33,561 nucleotides of DNA from an uncultured Pirellulaceae bacterium (GCA_937944405.1 CALDYR010000071.1:1-33561), one strand, 5' to 3'; counted from the first letter of the stretch, positions 18,396 to 28,343 are shown. A program made the numbers and translations. The notes: generated from the sequence alone by a model not told the origin.

Positions 18396-19682
18396 CTATC
18401 GTTTGTCCAGTGTCACGAACTCTCGGTTCAGCGGCCCGGTGTAAACCTGTCGAGGCCGACAGATACGGCTGGAAGGAGAATTTTGCATCTCTTTCCAGTG
18501 GGCAATCCAGCCTGGTAAACGGCCGATCGCGAACAAGACAGTGAACATTTCGACCGGAATTCCCATCGCTCTGTAAATAACGCCAGAGTAGAAATCGACG
18601 TTCGGATACAGCTTCCGGTCAACAAAGTACTCGTCTTCAAGGGCTACCTTCTCAAGCTTCTGAGCGATTTCAAACAGTGGGTCGTCAATGTCCAGTTTCT
18701 CAAGCAGTCGGTCGCAAGCCTTTTTAATGATCGTGGCCCGTGGATCAAAGTTCTTGTAAACGCGGTGGCCGAACCCCATCAAACGGAATCCGTCTTCTTT
18801 GTCTTTGGCCATTTTTACATATTTGTCGACGTCGCCGCCGTCGGCTTTGATTTGGTTCAGCATTTGCACGACGGCTTCGTTGGCACCACCGTGAAGCGGA
18901 CCCCAAAGGGCGCAAATACCTGATGAAATCGAGGCAAATAAATTGGAATCCGCAGAACCCACCATCCGCACCGTTGATGTGCTGCAGTTCTGTTCGTGGT
19001 CGGCATGGACAATCAGCAACATGTTCAACGCGCTGATGAAGACCGGGTCCGAGGTGTACTCAGCACATGGCGTAGAGAACATCATCTGCAAGAAATTATC
19101 GCAGTACGATTTGCTATTGTCGGGGTAGGTAAAGGGTTGGCCCAATGATTTCTTATAAGCATAAGAGGCAATGGTGGGTAACTTCGCGATCAACCGGTGA
19201 ATGGAAACTTCGACCTGGTCGGGGTCGTGGGGGTTAAGCGAATCTTGGTAGAAAGTCGAAAGCGCACCGACGACGCTAGATAGGATCGCCATCGGGTGGG
19301 CGTCGCGCGGGAAGCCATCGTAAAAAGATTTGAGATCTTCGTGCAGCATTGTGTGGCTGCTGATGCTTTCGCGGAACGTCACCAATTCTTTTTCGTTAGG
19401 TAATTCGCCGTAAACCAGCAGGTAGGCTACTTCGATGAAATCGCAGTTCTCCGCCAATTGCTCGATCGGATAACCGCGGTACCGCAAGACGCCTTCTTCA
19501 CCGTTGAGAAACGTGACCGCGCTGGTGGTTGATCCCGTGTTGACGTACCCTTGGTCTAAAGTGACCATGCCTGTTGTGCTGCGTAGTTTACCAATATCGA
19601 TACCCTTTTCATTTTCGGTACCGGTAATGATTGGCAATTCCAGCTCTTGATCACCACACTTGAGTTTCGCGACTTCTGACAT
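18396..19682 (-). CDS. gltA: Citrate synthase
   Basis: Citrate synthase joins acetyl-CoA and oxaloacetate to start the TCA cycle. The 428-residue length is that of the hexameric, NADH-sensitive bacterial type I enzyme. The catalytic triad is visible: His264 in GPLHGGANE, His306 in GFGHRVYKNFDPRA and Asp363 in NVDFYSG, nearly the Escherichia coli numbering (264, 305, 362). The C-terminus is complete (RPRQVYTGP). ATG 19682 is chosen over the longer frame because it has AGGA shortly upstream and yields the usual N-terminus. It is a lone TCA gene; the AEC transporter gene upstream on the same strand is 217 nt away, and a small palindrome lies between them. Confidence 0.96.
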   Translation of the reverse strand: MSEVAKLKCGDQELELPIITGTENEKGIDIGKLRSTTGMVTLDQGYVNTGSTTSAVTFLNGEEGVLRYRGYPIEQLAENCDFIEVAYLLVYGELPNEKELVTFRESISSHTMLHEDLKSFYDGFPRDAHPMAILSSVVGALSTFYQDSLNPHDPDQVEVSIHRLIAKLPTIASYAYKKSLGQPFTYPDNSKSYCDNFLQMMFSTPCAEYTSDPVFISALNMLLIVHADHEQNCSTSTVRMVGSADSNLFASISSGICALWGPLHGGANEAVVQMLNQIKADGGDVDKYVKMAKDKEDGFRLMGFGHRVYKNFDPRATIIKKACDRLLEKLDIDDPLFEIAQKLEKVALEDEYFVDRKLYPNVDFYSGVIYRAMGIPVEMFTVLFAIGRLPGWIAHWKEMQNSPSSRICRPRQVYTGPLNREFVTLDKR

Positions 19683-19845
19683 TAAATAATTCCTGCAAAC
19701 CCGCTGAAGGGAAACCGATGAAACTTGAACACTGAACTTTTTTCGAGGGCGACTTCCAGTCACCGTAGACAGGTTAGCTTAACGAGTTTTCACGGAATGC
19801 GAAACCAGCAGAGGTGGCGAAAACCGGGTTGTTTAATTCTCTACG

Positions 19846-19860
19846 CCAGAAATTTTCTGG
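19846..19860. promoter_or_regulatory. Small palindrome upstream of gltA
   Basis: CCAGAAATTTTCTGG has two perfect 7-bp arms around one base. It lies 163 nt before the gltA ATG and 40 nt past the AEC gene stop. It could be an operator or a hairpin; no T-run follows on the minus strand. Confidence 0.3.
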
Positions 19861-19899
19861 GCTCGGTTGAAGGCGGGGGTAAAGGTTCAGTGAAGGTGT

Positions 19900-20838
19900 T
19901 TAGGTCAACAATAAAACGATTGACAGCGTCACAAACGAAAACGCGGTGCAAACGACGACCGAAGTGGCGGCCAGGTCGGAGTCCCCTTTCATTTGATCGG
20001 CCAGGACAAAGCTGGACACCGCGGTTGGCGTTGCCGCCATAATCAGGACTGCCTGCAATTCGAAGCCCGCAAGTCCGATGGATTTTCCGACGATCCAGCA
20101 GATGATCGGACAGACGATGCACTTGATCACAGTCGGCAAAATCGTCGCTCGCCAAGCGTTCGAAGCGGGGATTGAAACCAGTTGGCTGCCGATACCGACC
20201 AACGCGATGGCGAACGCCGAACCGCCGATAATTTCGCAGATGTGAGCGACCGGCGTCAGCACTTGCCAGTGAAAGTGTTGAAAGGTCGCTCCGACCACGC
20301 AGGCCCAAATGATAGGATTTTTCCCCAGGCTAACGCAGATTTTCCTGTAGGAGAAGCTTTGCTTCGTTTCTTCGTTGTAGATGGCTAATGCGATCACCGA
20401 GCCCACGTTGTAAAATAAAATAACAGGCGTGATGGCCAGCAGAACCGCTGCTTCGGTCGCCGAACGCTGGGCTGTAGGCAGTTCGACGATCGTGAACAAC
20501 ATCAGCGGCAATCCAATGAAAGCCAGGTTGCCACGAAAAGCGGCTTGGATCATCGAACCGCGTGATCGAATTGGGACGCCGAACAGGTAACCTGCGAACC
20601 ACCCAATCGCTCCCGTTGCCGCCACCGCTGAAATTAGCGCGATGAACATCGGATGTGCTTGACTGCCCGCAGGAGGTGCCGCGGCCAGTTTGTAAAACAG
20701 GAACAGCGGTAGCGCAAAAAAGTATGCGAACTGGTTGAACGCGCGAGTAGAATCAACGGTTAGAAAATGGCGTTTCCGAAGCAACATCCCCAATCCAATG
20801 ACGGCGAAGATCGGAATGAGGCTGTCGAGAATCTGCAT
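19900..20838 (-). CDS. AEC-family transporter (auxin efflux carrier type)
   Basis: A 312-residue polytopic inner-membrane carrier with about ten hydrophobic segments, five before and five after a polar loop near the middle (YNEETKQSFSYRK). It starts with the family pattern LIPIFAVIGLGMLLRKR and carries the conserved asparagine-proline type turns (ALPLFLF, KNPIIWA) and a Gly-rich last helix region (VLIMAATPTAVSSFVLA). AEC carriers export or import organic anions such as malate or malonate in bacteria. A dicarboxylate substrate would suit the neighbouring citrate synthase, but that is only a guess. The start has no ribosome site; a C8 run (minus strand) lies about 95 nt upstream. Confidence 0.85.
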   Translation of the reverse strand: MQILDSLIPIFAVIGLGMLLRKRHFLTVDSTRAFNQFAYFFALPLFLFYKLAAAPPAGSQAHPMFIALISAVAATGAIGWFAGYLFGVPIRSRGSMIQAAFRGNLAFIGLPLMLFTIVELPTAQRSATEAAVLLAITPVILFYNVGSVIALAIYNEETKQSFSYRKICVSLGKNPIIWACVVGATFQHFHWQVLTPVAHICEIIGGSAFAIALVGIGSQLVSIPASNAWRATILPTVIKCIVCPIICWIVGKSIGLAGFELQAVLIMAATPTAVSSFVLADQMKGDSDLAATSVVVCTAFSFVTLSIVLLLT

Positions 20839-20972
20839 TGAATCAGTCAGGGGATCGTGTGGAGGCGCCGTTAATTTATCAACGAACGCTCACCGCGACA
20901 GCGGCGCGTATATCAGAATTCGCCATTGTCTGGGGGGGGAAGCGATTCGTCGAAGTAAACCCGCTACCTTAG

Positions 20973-23012
20973 TCACTGGTTGACGTATTCAACGCTGACT
21001 TTATCTTTCAAACCGTCAATGTGAGTTCGAAATGCTACGTCACGTCGGGCTTCCAACAAACGTTTTTTGATTTCGAGTTGAGCTTCGGTGAAGGGCGTAT
21101 GGTGGTCTTCGACCCGTTCAATGACACGGATGATGTGGAATCCGCTCTTGGTTTCAATCACCCCGCTGAGCTTTCCTTGGGGTAAGCTGAAAATGGCTTT
21201 GTCGATCTCTTTATTCACAAGACTTCCCTTGCTGGTCCAGTCGTACTGTCCGCCCTTAAACGCGCGAAATCCGTGGGATTCCTTTTTCGCAATCGCTTCG
21301 AAGTTTCCGCCGTGGACCAAGCGATTGTAAACGTCTTCGATTTTGTCTTTGGCTGCAAAACGCCCTCCGGCTTTCGCGGGCTGGATTTCGATTTGCTCCC
21401 AACGCACCTTCCCCTTGACCGCGTACTGGTCAAAATTTGATCGATACTCATCCAGCATTTCCAGATGCGTTACCTGGCGGTTGTATTTGACTTTTTCTTG
21501 CAAGAAGAATTTGCTGATCTGGTCTTTGGCCCAGGCGCTTCGCATTTGGCGGACCGACGAACCCTGCGAACGGAGGATAGCATCGAATTGAGCGGGCGAC
21601 TGAACGCCAGAATTTTTCATTAAATCCGGCAGGGCTTTTTCATTGAAGGTTTTTTCCGCCTGTTTTAGAATTCCGTTGATATCGGCGCCTTCTGGCAGTT
21701 GATCCAACGTCGACACGAACAGAATTTTTTGATCGATATATTTAGGAAGCAACCGCGCCATCAGTTTTGGCTTTTGAGCGTCCTTGGCCGCCTGAGGTGC
21801 CCCTTTCATGTATTTTTCGAGAATTTGATTGACTTCGAACATCATGTCGCCAACAAACACTGGTTTACCACCGACTAGAGCCAATACGCGACTGTTCTCA
21901 AACGATTCGCCCTGGAACTGTTGGCTGTTTTGAAACGTTGGCTGAACCGGCCCGGAATACGTTCCTCCCTGTGGGGGGATAATGGTTTGGTTGGGCGGAA
22001 AGAAATGATGGGAAGAATCGGCGACACGCGTTTCTTGGACCGGCGGAACGTTGAGTTCGCTGCTGGTCAACGATTTGATTTTGTTGCCCAGCTTTTTGAT
22101 GTTATTTCCAATTTGTGGTTCGTAGGCTGCCGGCTTTACTGGGGAATCTTCGTTCGTTTGGGTGCCGATTTTAGATGCAATTTGAGCGACGGATTGAGCT
22201 GCGCTCTGCCTGAGCGAATCAAAGGATTTCCCTGTTTTGGTTTGGCTGAGATCGGAGCCTACCTTGGGCAGGTTAAACTCCGACGGATCCCTCCACGGTG
22301 CCAGTGGCAGAGATTTGGCCGGCGGTGTGGGTTTGGACATCGGTGCTGCTTTGGTGGTGAACAGCTCTTTCTCCTTTTGCCGGATGATCGACCTTGTTTT
22401 AGCCACCTGCGATTTCAGTGCCGCTTGGGCGTTTTTGGGGGCTTGAGCCACAGCGCCGGCGAAATTCTCGATGGCTTTGATGGGCTTTAATGACTGCGAC
22501 TTGAACTCACCGGCGGCCTTTGAAACGGCGTCCACAACATTGGCCGGTTGCAACGATTGGGGCAGCGCAGCGTTTGCAGGTTTGGCCGTAGGTTTTAAAT
22601 CTAAACGACTAAAATCGATGCGGGTGACCGGTTTGGTGGTCTCTCGGGCGACGGACGACCAAACCTCTGCCTCTTGTTTGGCTTTCGCTTTGGCATTTGC
22701 GTCAGCGGATTGTGTTCCGCGTACTGCGACGACGGCTGTTTTGGGGGGCTCCCACCCGGTTGGGGCAATTGCGGCCGGTTGGTAAAACGAATTGGATGAT
22801 GCCGCCGGCAACGACGGCGCGATCGGCCCAAGGGGGGGCGACGCTTGTTGGGCTTGGCGGAGGGTTGAGTAGTACGGGTCAGGCGTGATTTTCTTCGCCG
22901 ACTGAGCCTCGCAACGAACGGAAAATCCACACAATGCTGCCGCCGCAAATGAAGCGGTGAGCATCGACGCCATCATTGATTGATAAATTTTCTGGTTCGA
23001 ATTGGTTGCCAT
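20973..23012 (-). CDS. Secreted PpiC-type (parvulin) peptidyl-prolyl isomerase
   Basis: A 679-residue exported foldase. ATG 23012 is preferred over 23027 because AGGGA lies 4 nt upstream of it. A signal peptide follows (MLTASFAAAALCGF, cut near CEAQ). Residues about 40-340 are low-complexity, rich in Ala, Lys, Gln and Pro, and probably disordered. Residues 370-520 are helical in the way of SurA/PrsA chaperone segments (FVGDMMFEVNQILEKYM). The parvulin domain is about 533-632, with the core patterns FEAIAKKES, GGQYDWTSKG, LPQGKLSGVIETKSGFHIIRV. It should help fold secreted or outer-membrane proteins. The disordered N-terminal half is unusually long for a SurA-like protein. mfd lies upstream, 134 nt away on the same strand. 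Confidence 0.85.
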   Translation of the reverse strand: MATNSNQKIYQSMMASMLTASFAAAALCGFSVRCEAQSAKKITPDPYYSTLRQAQQASPPLGPIAPSLPAASSNSFYQPAAIAPTGWEPPKTAVVAVRGTQSADANAKAKAKQEAEVWSSVARETTKPVTRIDFSRLDLKPTAKPANAALPQSLQPANVVDAVSKAAGEFKSQSLKPIKAIENFAGAVAQAPKNAQAALKSQVAKTRSIIRQKEKELFTTKAAPMSKPTPPAKSLPLAPWRDPSEFNLPKVGSDLSQTKTGKSFDSLRQSAAQSVAQIASKIGTQTNEDSPVKPAAYEPQIGNNIKKLGNKIKSLTSSELNVPPVQETRVADSSHHFFPPNQTIIPPQGGTYSGPVQPTFQNSQQFQGESFENSRVLALVGGKPVFVGDMMFEVNQILEKYMKGAPQAAKDAQKPKLMARLLPKYIDQKILFVSTLDQLPEGADINGILKQAEKTFNEKALPDLMKNSGVQSPAQFDAILRSQGSSVRQMRSAWAKDQISKFFLQEKVKYNRQVTHLEMLDEYRSNFDQYAVKGKVRWEQIEIQPAKAGGRFAAKDKIEDVYNRLVHGGNFEAIAKKESHGFRAFKGGQYDWTSKGSLVNKEIDKAIFSLPQGKLSGVIETKSGFHIIRVIERVEDHHTPFTEAQLEIKKRLLEARRDVAFRTHIDGLKDKVSVEYVNQ

Positions 23013-23146
23013 TATTCCCTGTCCCATCGGTGAAGTTTGACAGTGTTGCTTACGCTGTCGTCACGGATTTCGCCTAAATTCCGACGCCAAATTTGAGTCT
23101 TTGGACAATTTCCGGGCGTGGGTTTCGGCGACGGACTGTAGAACAG

Positions 23147-26100
23147 TTACTTTGGCGGTTGCAATAGAGATTTCACCAGTGCCAGCATTTTTCCCGGCGC
23201 GATGTTTGTCGACTTCAAAGTCACCAGTGCTGTTTGGTCATCGATAATGCGGATCATCGGACGGATTTTGGATAGCTGAGCCATCCTAGAACGGTCTTTG
23301 AAGCGGAATCCGAGGTACTTATTCTGAAGGTAGATCGATGATATCTGCCACGTAGCGGCCTCAAGTTTTAGTTCCGAAAGGGTCAGCAACCGTTTAGCCG
23401 CGTCGGGAAGAGGCCCAAACCGGTCGACCAGTTCTTTGCCCAGTTCTTCGATCTGCATGAATTTTTCCAGCCGCGTCAAGCGTCGGTACATGTCGATTTT
23501 TTGCCGCCGGTCGGAAACATAGTCGTCCGGCAGATAAGCCGCGATCGGTAGATCGACTTCGACGTGGATCGAAAGTTTTGCGGGCAGGTGCTTGATCTGC
23601 CGAACCGCTTTTTCAAGCAACTGGCAATAAAGTTCGTAACCGATGGTTGCGATGTGTCCCGACTGCTGGGTGCCTAATAAATTGCCCGCACCGCGAATTT
23701 CTAAATCTCGCATTGAAATCGCAAAACCGGCGCCCATCTGAGAGAACGTTTCGATCGCTTGGAGGCGTTTGGCGGCTGTTGGATTAAGATGTTTGTTAGG
23801 CGCGATCAATAAATAGCAATACGCTTTGTGTTTGTAACGACCGACTCGGCCGCGGAGTTGATGCAAATCTGACAGCCCATAATTTTCGGCCTCGTCGATG
23901 AAGATCGTATTGGCGTTGGGGATGTCCAATCCGCTTTCCACGATCGTCGTGGCCAACAAAATGTCAAATTCGCCGGCAATGAAGTCGGTCATTACCTCTT
24001 CCAGTTCCTCCATCGGCATCTGACCGTGACCAACGCGGATCGAGGCTTGAGGGACCAGTTCTTTGAGCCGTTGCTGCACCAGATGAATGTCTTTGACCCG
24101 GTTGTGAACAAAGAAAATCTGGCCTCCGCGATTAAGCTCTCGCAGCACCGATGTTTTGATGATTTCGTTATTGTATCGCGAGACTTTGGTTTGAACGGGC
24201 GATCGATCTTCCGGAGGCGTCTCCAGATTCGAGATATCCCGCACTCCCACCAATGACATGTGAAGGGTGCGGGGAATGGGGGTGGCAGATAATGTCAGCA
24301 CATCAACGCTGCTGCGTAGGTTCTTCAATCGTTCTTTGTGTTCGACGCCGAATCGCTGTTCTTCGTCGATGATGACCAATCCCAAATTTTTGAATTCGAC
24401 GTCCTTGGAGACGATGCGGTGGGTGCCGATCGCAATGTCGACTTCGCCGGATTTCATCTTCGCCAGCGTTTCTTTCATTTCGGCGGTCGAACAAAACCTA
24501 GAAAGTTTACCGATCGCGACCGGGAATTCGGCCATACGTTCTTTGAAGTTTTTGTAATGCTGTTCCGCCAGTACCGTCGTGGGGACCAGTACTCCGACTT
24601 GAAATCCGTTTTCGACGGCTTTAAACGCCGCGCGCATCGCGACTTCTGTTTTGCCAAACCCAACGTCGCCGCACAACAACCGATCCATCGGCCGAACCCG
24701 TTCCATGTCGTCTTTGATCGCTTCGATTGCGGTCAGTTGATCAGGGGTTTCGTGGTACGGAAAGGAATGTTCAAACGCATGTTGCCACGCCGTGTCGGGC
24801 CCGCAAGCCATTCCCGGTTGCATCTCCCGTTTCGCCTGAAGTTCGATCATGTCCGCAGCCAGATCGGTAATCGCATCTTGAACGGCGTTTTTTTGCTTCG
24901 CCCAGTTCTTATTGCCGATCTTCGCCAGAACCGGCTGGCGTTTGGTGCCACCGATGTATTTCTGCACAAGGTCGATCTTCGCGGCGGGGACGTAAAGTTT
25001 GGTACCGCCGTAGAATTCGAGCTCCAAGTGTTCCGTTAGTTGAGCGTCCTTTTCCAGCATCTTGAGTCCGCGAAATCGACCGATGCCGTGCGACAGATGC
25101 ACGATCAAATCACCAATCCGTAGGTCCATGAAGCTGTCGATCGCTTTTCCCAGACGACGACGTCCTTTGCGTCGTAGGTCGGTGCGATGAAAAACCTGGT
25201 CACAGCCAACGACCACCTGAGCCGCGTTACGAAGGCGAAAACCTTCGTGAACGCAGCCCACGCCGATTTTGAGCCGTTCTTCGGAAGACGCGCCGGTGGG
25301 TTTCAAGATCTCTGTAACGCGCGGTATTTCGCCGCCGACGCTGGCCAGCACGAAAACCTCAAATTCGTGACCGTTGGCGTCCCGAGCCAAGCGTTCGACC
25401 TGAAGTTTAACTTCGCCAATATCGCCGCTGAACTTTTCAACCGATTCGACCGGCAGATCGTAACGCTGGCCGGCGTATCCGGCCGACATTTGGGCTGCGG
25501 TGGCCATCGCAAACCGCCCCAACGATGCACGGACCTCATCCCACGTGAAAACACTCGCGCTGTCAGGGCTGCGTTCGCGATAGCGCTGAGCGTGCTCAGA
25601 CAGGTTATCAGGCTGGAGAAAAACGACGACCGTGCCGTCGGGGAGGTAATCTGCAAAATTACCGTTTTTAGAGGTGCTTGGATCGAGCACCGTGATTTCG
25701 ACTTGGCTGACGTCGGCGATGCTCAATTGTGTGCCGGAGTTAAACTGACGAAGCGATTCGACTTCGTCGTCAAACAACTCGACGCGGATCGGCGCGCCCC
25801 AATCGGGCGCGAACACATCCAGAATACCGCCCCGATTTGAAAACTCGCCCGGCAGTTCGACCGCGCTTGTGTGGTGGAATCCCTGTTCGTTCAGCCAGAC
25901 GACGAAAGCGTCGACATCCAAGGTTTGCCCCACCGTGATCGTTCGACTCTGCCCCGCGACCTCCGTTTTTGAAGGAAGCGGTTGCAACAGCGACGCCACC
26001 GAAGCAACGATGATTGGCGCCGCGTCGTTATCAGCCAGCGATTTAATCAACCGCAACCGATCACCGTACTCCAAGTCGACGGTGACGTTGGATTCGTTGC

Positions 26101-26401
26101 TGGTAATGCAGGCTGGAAGTCGATCCGATGGCCCCGAATAAAACGTGGGTAGATCGTCCAGCAACCGATCCTGCGTCTTGCCGTCTGCGGTGACAACGAG
26201 AATCTTTTCGAAGTGTTCGGACAACGCCGATAACAGCAGCGCGCAGGAAGAACCCCAGACGGATTCAAACGTTGCCGGTTCCCCGCTTTGCAGAGACGCG
26301 ACGCAGGCTAAAAAGTTTTGATCCGAATTCAGCAGCTTTCGAAGCTGTAACAGACGTTCGGTAACGTCGGCGACCTCGGGATAGATCTCAGTATCTTCCA
26401 T
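23147..26401 (-). CDS. mfd: Transcription-repair coupling factor Mfd
   Basis: Mfd pushes stalled RNA polymerase off damaged DNA and recruits UvrA. The 1084-residue protein has the whole order: an N-terminal UvrB-like region (about 30-350, with VELPGEFSNRGGILDVFAPD), the CarD-like polymerase-binding domain (about 425-485, GDLIVHLSHGIGRFRG), an SF2 translocase with Walker A GDVGFGKTE (578-586), the DEEQ box (679-682) and SATP (705-708), the second motor domain with LRGRVGR, and the C-terminal TRCF domain. It is slightly shorter than the 1150-residue Escherichia coli protein. The ATG 26401 start is plausible. The phosphatase gene upstream is 118 nt away. Confidence 0.96.
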   Translation of the reverse strand: MEDTEIYPEVADVTERLLQLRKLLNSDQNFLACVASLQSGEPATFESVWGSSCALLLSALSEHFEKILVVTADGKTQDRLLDDLPTFYSGPSDRLPACITSNESNVTVDLEYGDRLRLIKSLADNDAAPIIVASVASLLQPLPSKTEVAGQSRTITVGQTLDVDAFVVWLNEQGFHHTSAVELPGEFSNRGGILDVFAPDWGAPIRVELFDDEVESLRQFNSGTQLSIADVSQVEITVLDPSTSKNGNFADYLPDGTVVVFLQPDNLSEHAQRYRERSPDSASVFTWDEVRASLGRFAMATAAQMSAGYAGQRYDLPVESVEKFSGDIGEVKLQVERLARDANGHEFEVFVLASVGGEIPRVTEILKPTGASSEERLKIGVGCVHEGFRLRNAAQVVVGCDQVFHRTDLRRKGRRRLGKAIDSFMDLRIGDLIVHLSHGIGRFRGLKMLEKDAQLTEHLELEFYGGTKLYVPAAKIDLVQKYIGGTKRQPVLAKIGNKNWAKQKNAVQDAITDLAADMIELQAKREMQPGMACGPDTAWQHAFEHSFPYHETPDQLTAIEAIKDDMERVRPMDRLLCGDVGFGKTEVAMRAAFKAVENGFQVGVLVPTTVLAEQHYKNFKERMAEFPVAIGKLSRFCSTAEMKETLAKMKSGEVDIAIGTHRIVSKDVEFKNLGLVIIDEEQRFGVEHKERLKNLRSSVDVLTLSATPIPRTLHMSLVGVRDISNLETPPEDRSPVQTKVSRYNNEIIKTSVLRELNRGGQIFFVHNRVKDIHLVQQRLKELVPQASIRVGHGQMPMEELEEVMTDFIAGEFDILLATTIVESGLDIPNANTIFIDEAENYGLSDLHQLRGRVGRYKHKAYCYLLIAPNKHLNPTAAKRLQAIETFSQMGAGFAISMRDLEIRGAGNLLGTQQSGHIATIGYELYCQLLEKAVRQIKHLPAKLSIHVEVDLPIAAYLPDDYVSDRRQKIDMYRRLTRLEKFMQIEELGKELVDRFGPLPDAAKRLLTLSELKLEAATWQISSIYLQNKYLGFRFKDRSRMAQLSKIRPMIRIIDDQTALVTLKSTNIAPGKMLALVKSLLQPPK

Positions 26402-26519
26402 TGTCGAAATTCTATCCGGCCTCAGCGCGGCGTGCCAGACGTTCCAGTGGCGGTGTGGTGCTAAAAGGCAGCAGCGACAATACTTCCGCGCGTCAGCGCC
26501 AACGGCGCACTCGACTGAT

Positions 26520-27188
26520 CTAATCGTTCAGATTTCCGGCCCGAAGTTTGCCGTTGTTATCTGCCTGCCAATAGTCGCCGGTAGACACGTCAAGCGCCGT
26601 TAGCCACTGATCGCCATAGCAATACGTGTCGATGCAGTGCAAGTGATCGAAAATCAACATATCCCCGTCTCCTTGAGGGGTGTGCCCCACGACGGCAATT
26701 TTACCGCTGAAATGACGAGGGGGGATATGTTCTTTCACGTGTTGCCAAAACAGTATTTCGTCAGGCTGTTCTTCCAGAGGAACGTCCGGGACGTAGTTGG
26801 CGTGGACAAAAAAGTGCGAATCGGTTTCGTGAAACCGCAAGCAATGGCTGAGAAAGGTGAGGTGGTGCTGCGGGATGTTTTGCGTCCGTCCACCGTAACT
26901 GGCGACGGTCGCATTGCCTCCGTGCATCATCCAAAATTCAAGATCGCTGCCCCGATTTTGCAGCGCTTTGAACATCATGATCTCGTGGTTACCGATCAGC
27001 GGTATCAAACGAGTGCGCGAAATTAAGTCACAAAGAATCTCTAAAACGCGCGCTGAATTCATGCCACGATCGACATAGTCACCCATCCCCACGATTGTGT
27101 CATCTCGGGTTGGTTGGATCTCATTGAGCAACGCCTGAAGCGCTGTTGCGCAACCGTGAACGTCACCAATGGCTATTATGCGACTCAT
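26520..27188 (-). CDS. Ser/Thr-type metallophosphatase (PPP/ApaH-like fold)
   Basis: A 222-residue cytosolic phosphatase with a two-metal centre. The metal ligands are in order: GDVHG (8-12), GDYVDRG (36-42), GNHE (66-69) and a later VVGHTPQ near 166. This is the short bacterial serine/threonine phosphatase layout, as in phage lambda phosphatase or PrpA/PrpE; diadenosine tetraphosphatase (ApaH) shares the fold, so the substrate is open. ATG 27188 is used because the product then starts MSRIIAIGDVHG; the frame upstream to 27323 is unlikely to be coding. No protein kinase gene is next to it. Confidence 0.88.
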   Translation of the reverse strand: MSRIIAIGDVHGCATALQALLNEIQPTRDDTIVGMGDYVDRGMNSARVLEILCDLISRTRLIPLIGNHEIMMFKALQNRGSDLEFWMMHGGNATVASYGGRTQNIPQHHLTFLSHCLRFHETDSHFFVHANYVPDVPLEEQPDEILFWQHVKEHIPPRHFSGKIAVVGHTPQGDGDMLIFDHLHCIDTYCYGDQWLTALDVSTGDYWQADNNGKLRAGNLND

Positions 27189-27359
27189 AAAATCGAGAAA
27201 TGGTTGAGTGAGGTTGAGGGAGCGAAACTTGCAAATCAGGAACCGGAACTCCGCGAAGTTAGCAGAAATCGCTGACCTGCTGCAAGCTTGATAGCCTAAC
27301 GCAATACTACTTCGCAAAACCAATTCATCAAGCGTTCAAGACCGTTGTTAGGCCGTGGA

Positions 27360-28292
27360 TCAGTCGATTTTGACGACTTCGGCTTGGATCTTGTATGCGC
27401 TGGCACGATCTTCGGGGGAAATTTCGGCGTCCAAACGCCGCTGTGATCGGACCAAAATGAACGCAACGTTCGAACGGTTGAGCACCGTTGTGCCAGATGT
27501 CTTCAACGCGTACCGAAACGCACCGCTAAAGGGCGCCGGGACTAACTGAGATTTCACAACCGGCATATCCTTTGAAACCACTGTAAGACCGTTGCCGTCA
27601 CCAACGATGGGGCTAATGGTACGATGATTGCGAGGTGCAACTGACGAAAAATTGCCGTCGCAAATCGTAAGCTCAGCAGAATCCCGCGCGTGTTCAAGCG
27701 AGAGGTGAAATTCAACGGTCACCGTTAGATCCACGTGGTGTCGTGAAGACGCCAATGAAGAAACAAAGTCCAACGGAACTAATTCTTGGTTGACCCAAAC
27801 CTTCAGTCGGGCGCTGACGTTTGTTCCAGCAAGCTCAAGGAAATCGGGTGACCGGAGAGCCGCGTTTAGCCGCTGCGTTTGAGCGTCTGACGGTTCGCGT
27901 TGCTTGGGCAAAAGAGAAGATTGGGATGCCCAGAATTCGATCAGTTGTTGTCTTGTTTTAGGGTTGAGCCCAATCGAATACTCGATCGTCGCCAGATTGT
28001 TTCGAACTTTGACCGCCACAGAGCGTTCCACAAAACCGTCGGCTAACTCATGAGCCATGGTCGCCGAAGAGAGGAATAGGAAAAAAAACGAACCCAGAAC
28101 TGCCGCCTTTACCCGCGGCTTCAACGCGAATTGAACTGTGGTTTTTACCGTGAATTCGGACGCGCTCTTTGCTGCCGTTCTGACCGTCCTTTGCGGCGGT
28201 GACGGGGTATTAAATCTGCTGTTGGTTGCCTGTTTGAGCCCGCCGATGAACGATTTGGCCGGGATGGCAATCTTGGCTAAATTTGAATTCAC
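27360..28292 (-). CDS. Secreted or membrane-anchored protein of unknown function (310 aa)
   Basis: I do not recognise the family. The only ATG, at 28292, gives a basic 60-residue N-terminal stretch before a hydrophobic segment (AVLGSFFFLFLSSATMA) that looks like a signal peptide cut before HELADG. A TTG about 55 codons in would give a normal signal peptide, so the real start is open. The mature part begins with HELADGFVERSVAVKVR and alternates strands, with a helical stretch at RQQLIEFWASQ. The opening HELADG pattern recalls the periplasmic domains preceding HupE/UreJ or NicO metal transporters, but no transporter is present and this is only an impression. It is divergent from the 85-aa gene, with 51 bp between the two starts. 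Confidence 0.55.
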   Translation of the reverse strand: MNSNLAKIAIPAKSFIGGLKQATNSRFNTPSPPQRTVRTAAKSASEFTVKTTVQFALKPRVKAAVLGSFFFLFLSSATMAHELADGFVERSVAVKVRNNLATIEYSIGLNPKTRQQLIEFWASQSSLLPKQREPSDAQTQRLNAALRSPDFLELAGTNVSARLKVWVNQELVPLDFVSSLASSRHHVDLTVTVEFHLSLEHARDSAELTICDGNFSSVAPRNHRTISPIVGDGNGLTVVSKDMPVVKSQLVPAPFSGAFRYALKTSGTTVLNRSNVAFILVRSQRRLDAEISPEDRASAYKIQAEVVKID

Positions 28293-28330
28293 GTAGAGGT
28301 TGATCCCGATGAAGAATTTCCGAATTAGGC

Positions 28331-28336
28331 TATAAT
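28331..28336 (+). promoter_or_regulatory. TATAAT box 8 nt before an ATG
   Basis: A perfect -10 hexamer TATAAT (28331-28336) ends 7 nt before ATG 28344, so a transcript would start at or next to the ATG. No good -35 is seen at the usual distance (TTGATC at 28300 is too far). The region is shared with the divergent gene starting at 28292. Confidence 0.45.
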
Positions 28337-28343
28337 CATAACC

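Noticed and set aside
21921-22490. Plus-strand 189-codon frame
   Set aside because: Antisense to the low-complexity part of the PpiC gene, whose composition keeps the other strand open.
24338-25039. Plus-strand 233-codon frame inside mfd
   Set aside because: Antisense shadow of the Mfd translocase motor domains.
25187-25840. Plus-strand 217-codon frame inside mfd
   Set aside because: Antisense shadow of the N-terminal Mfd region.
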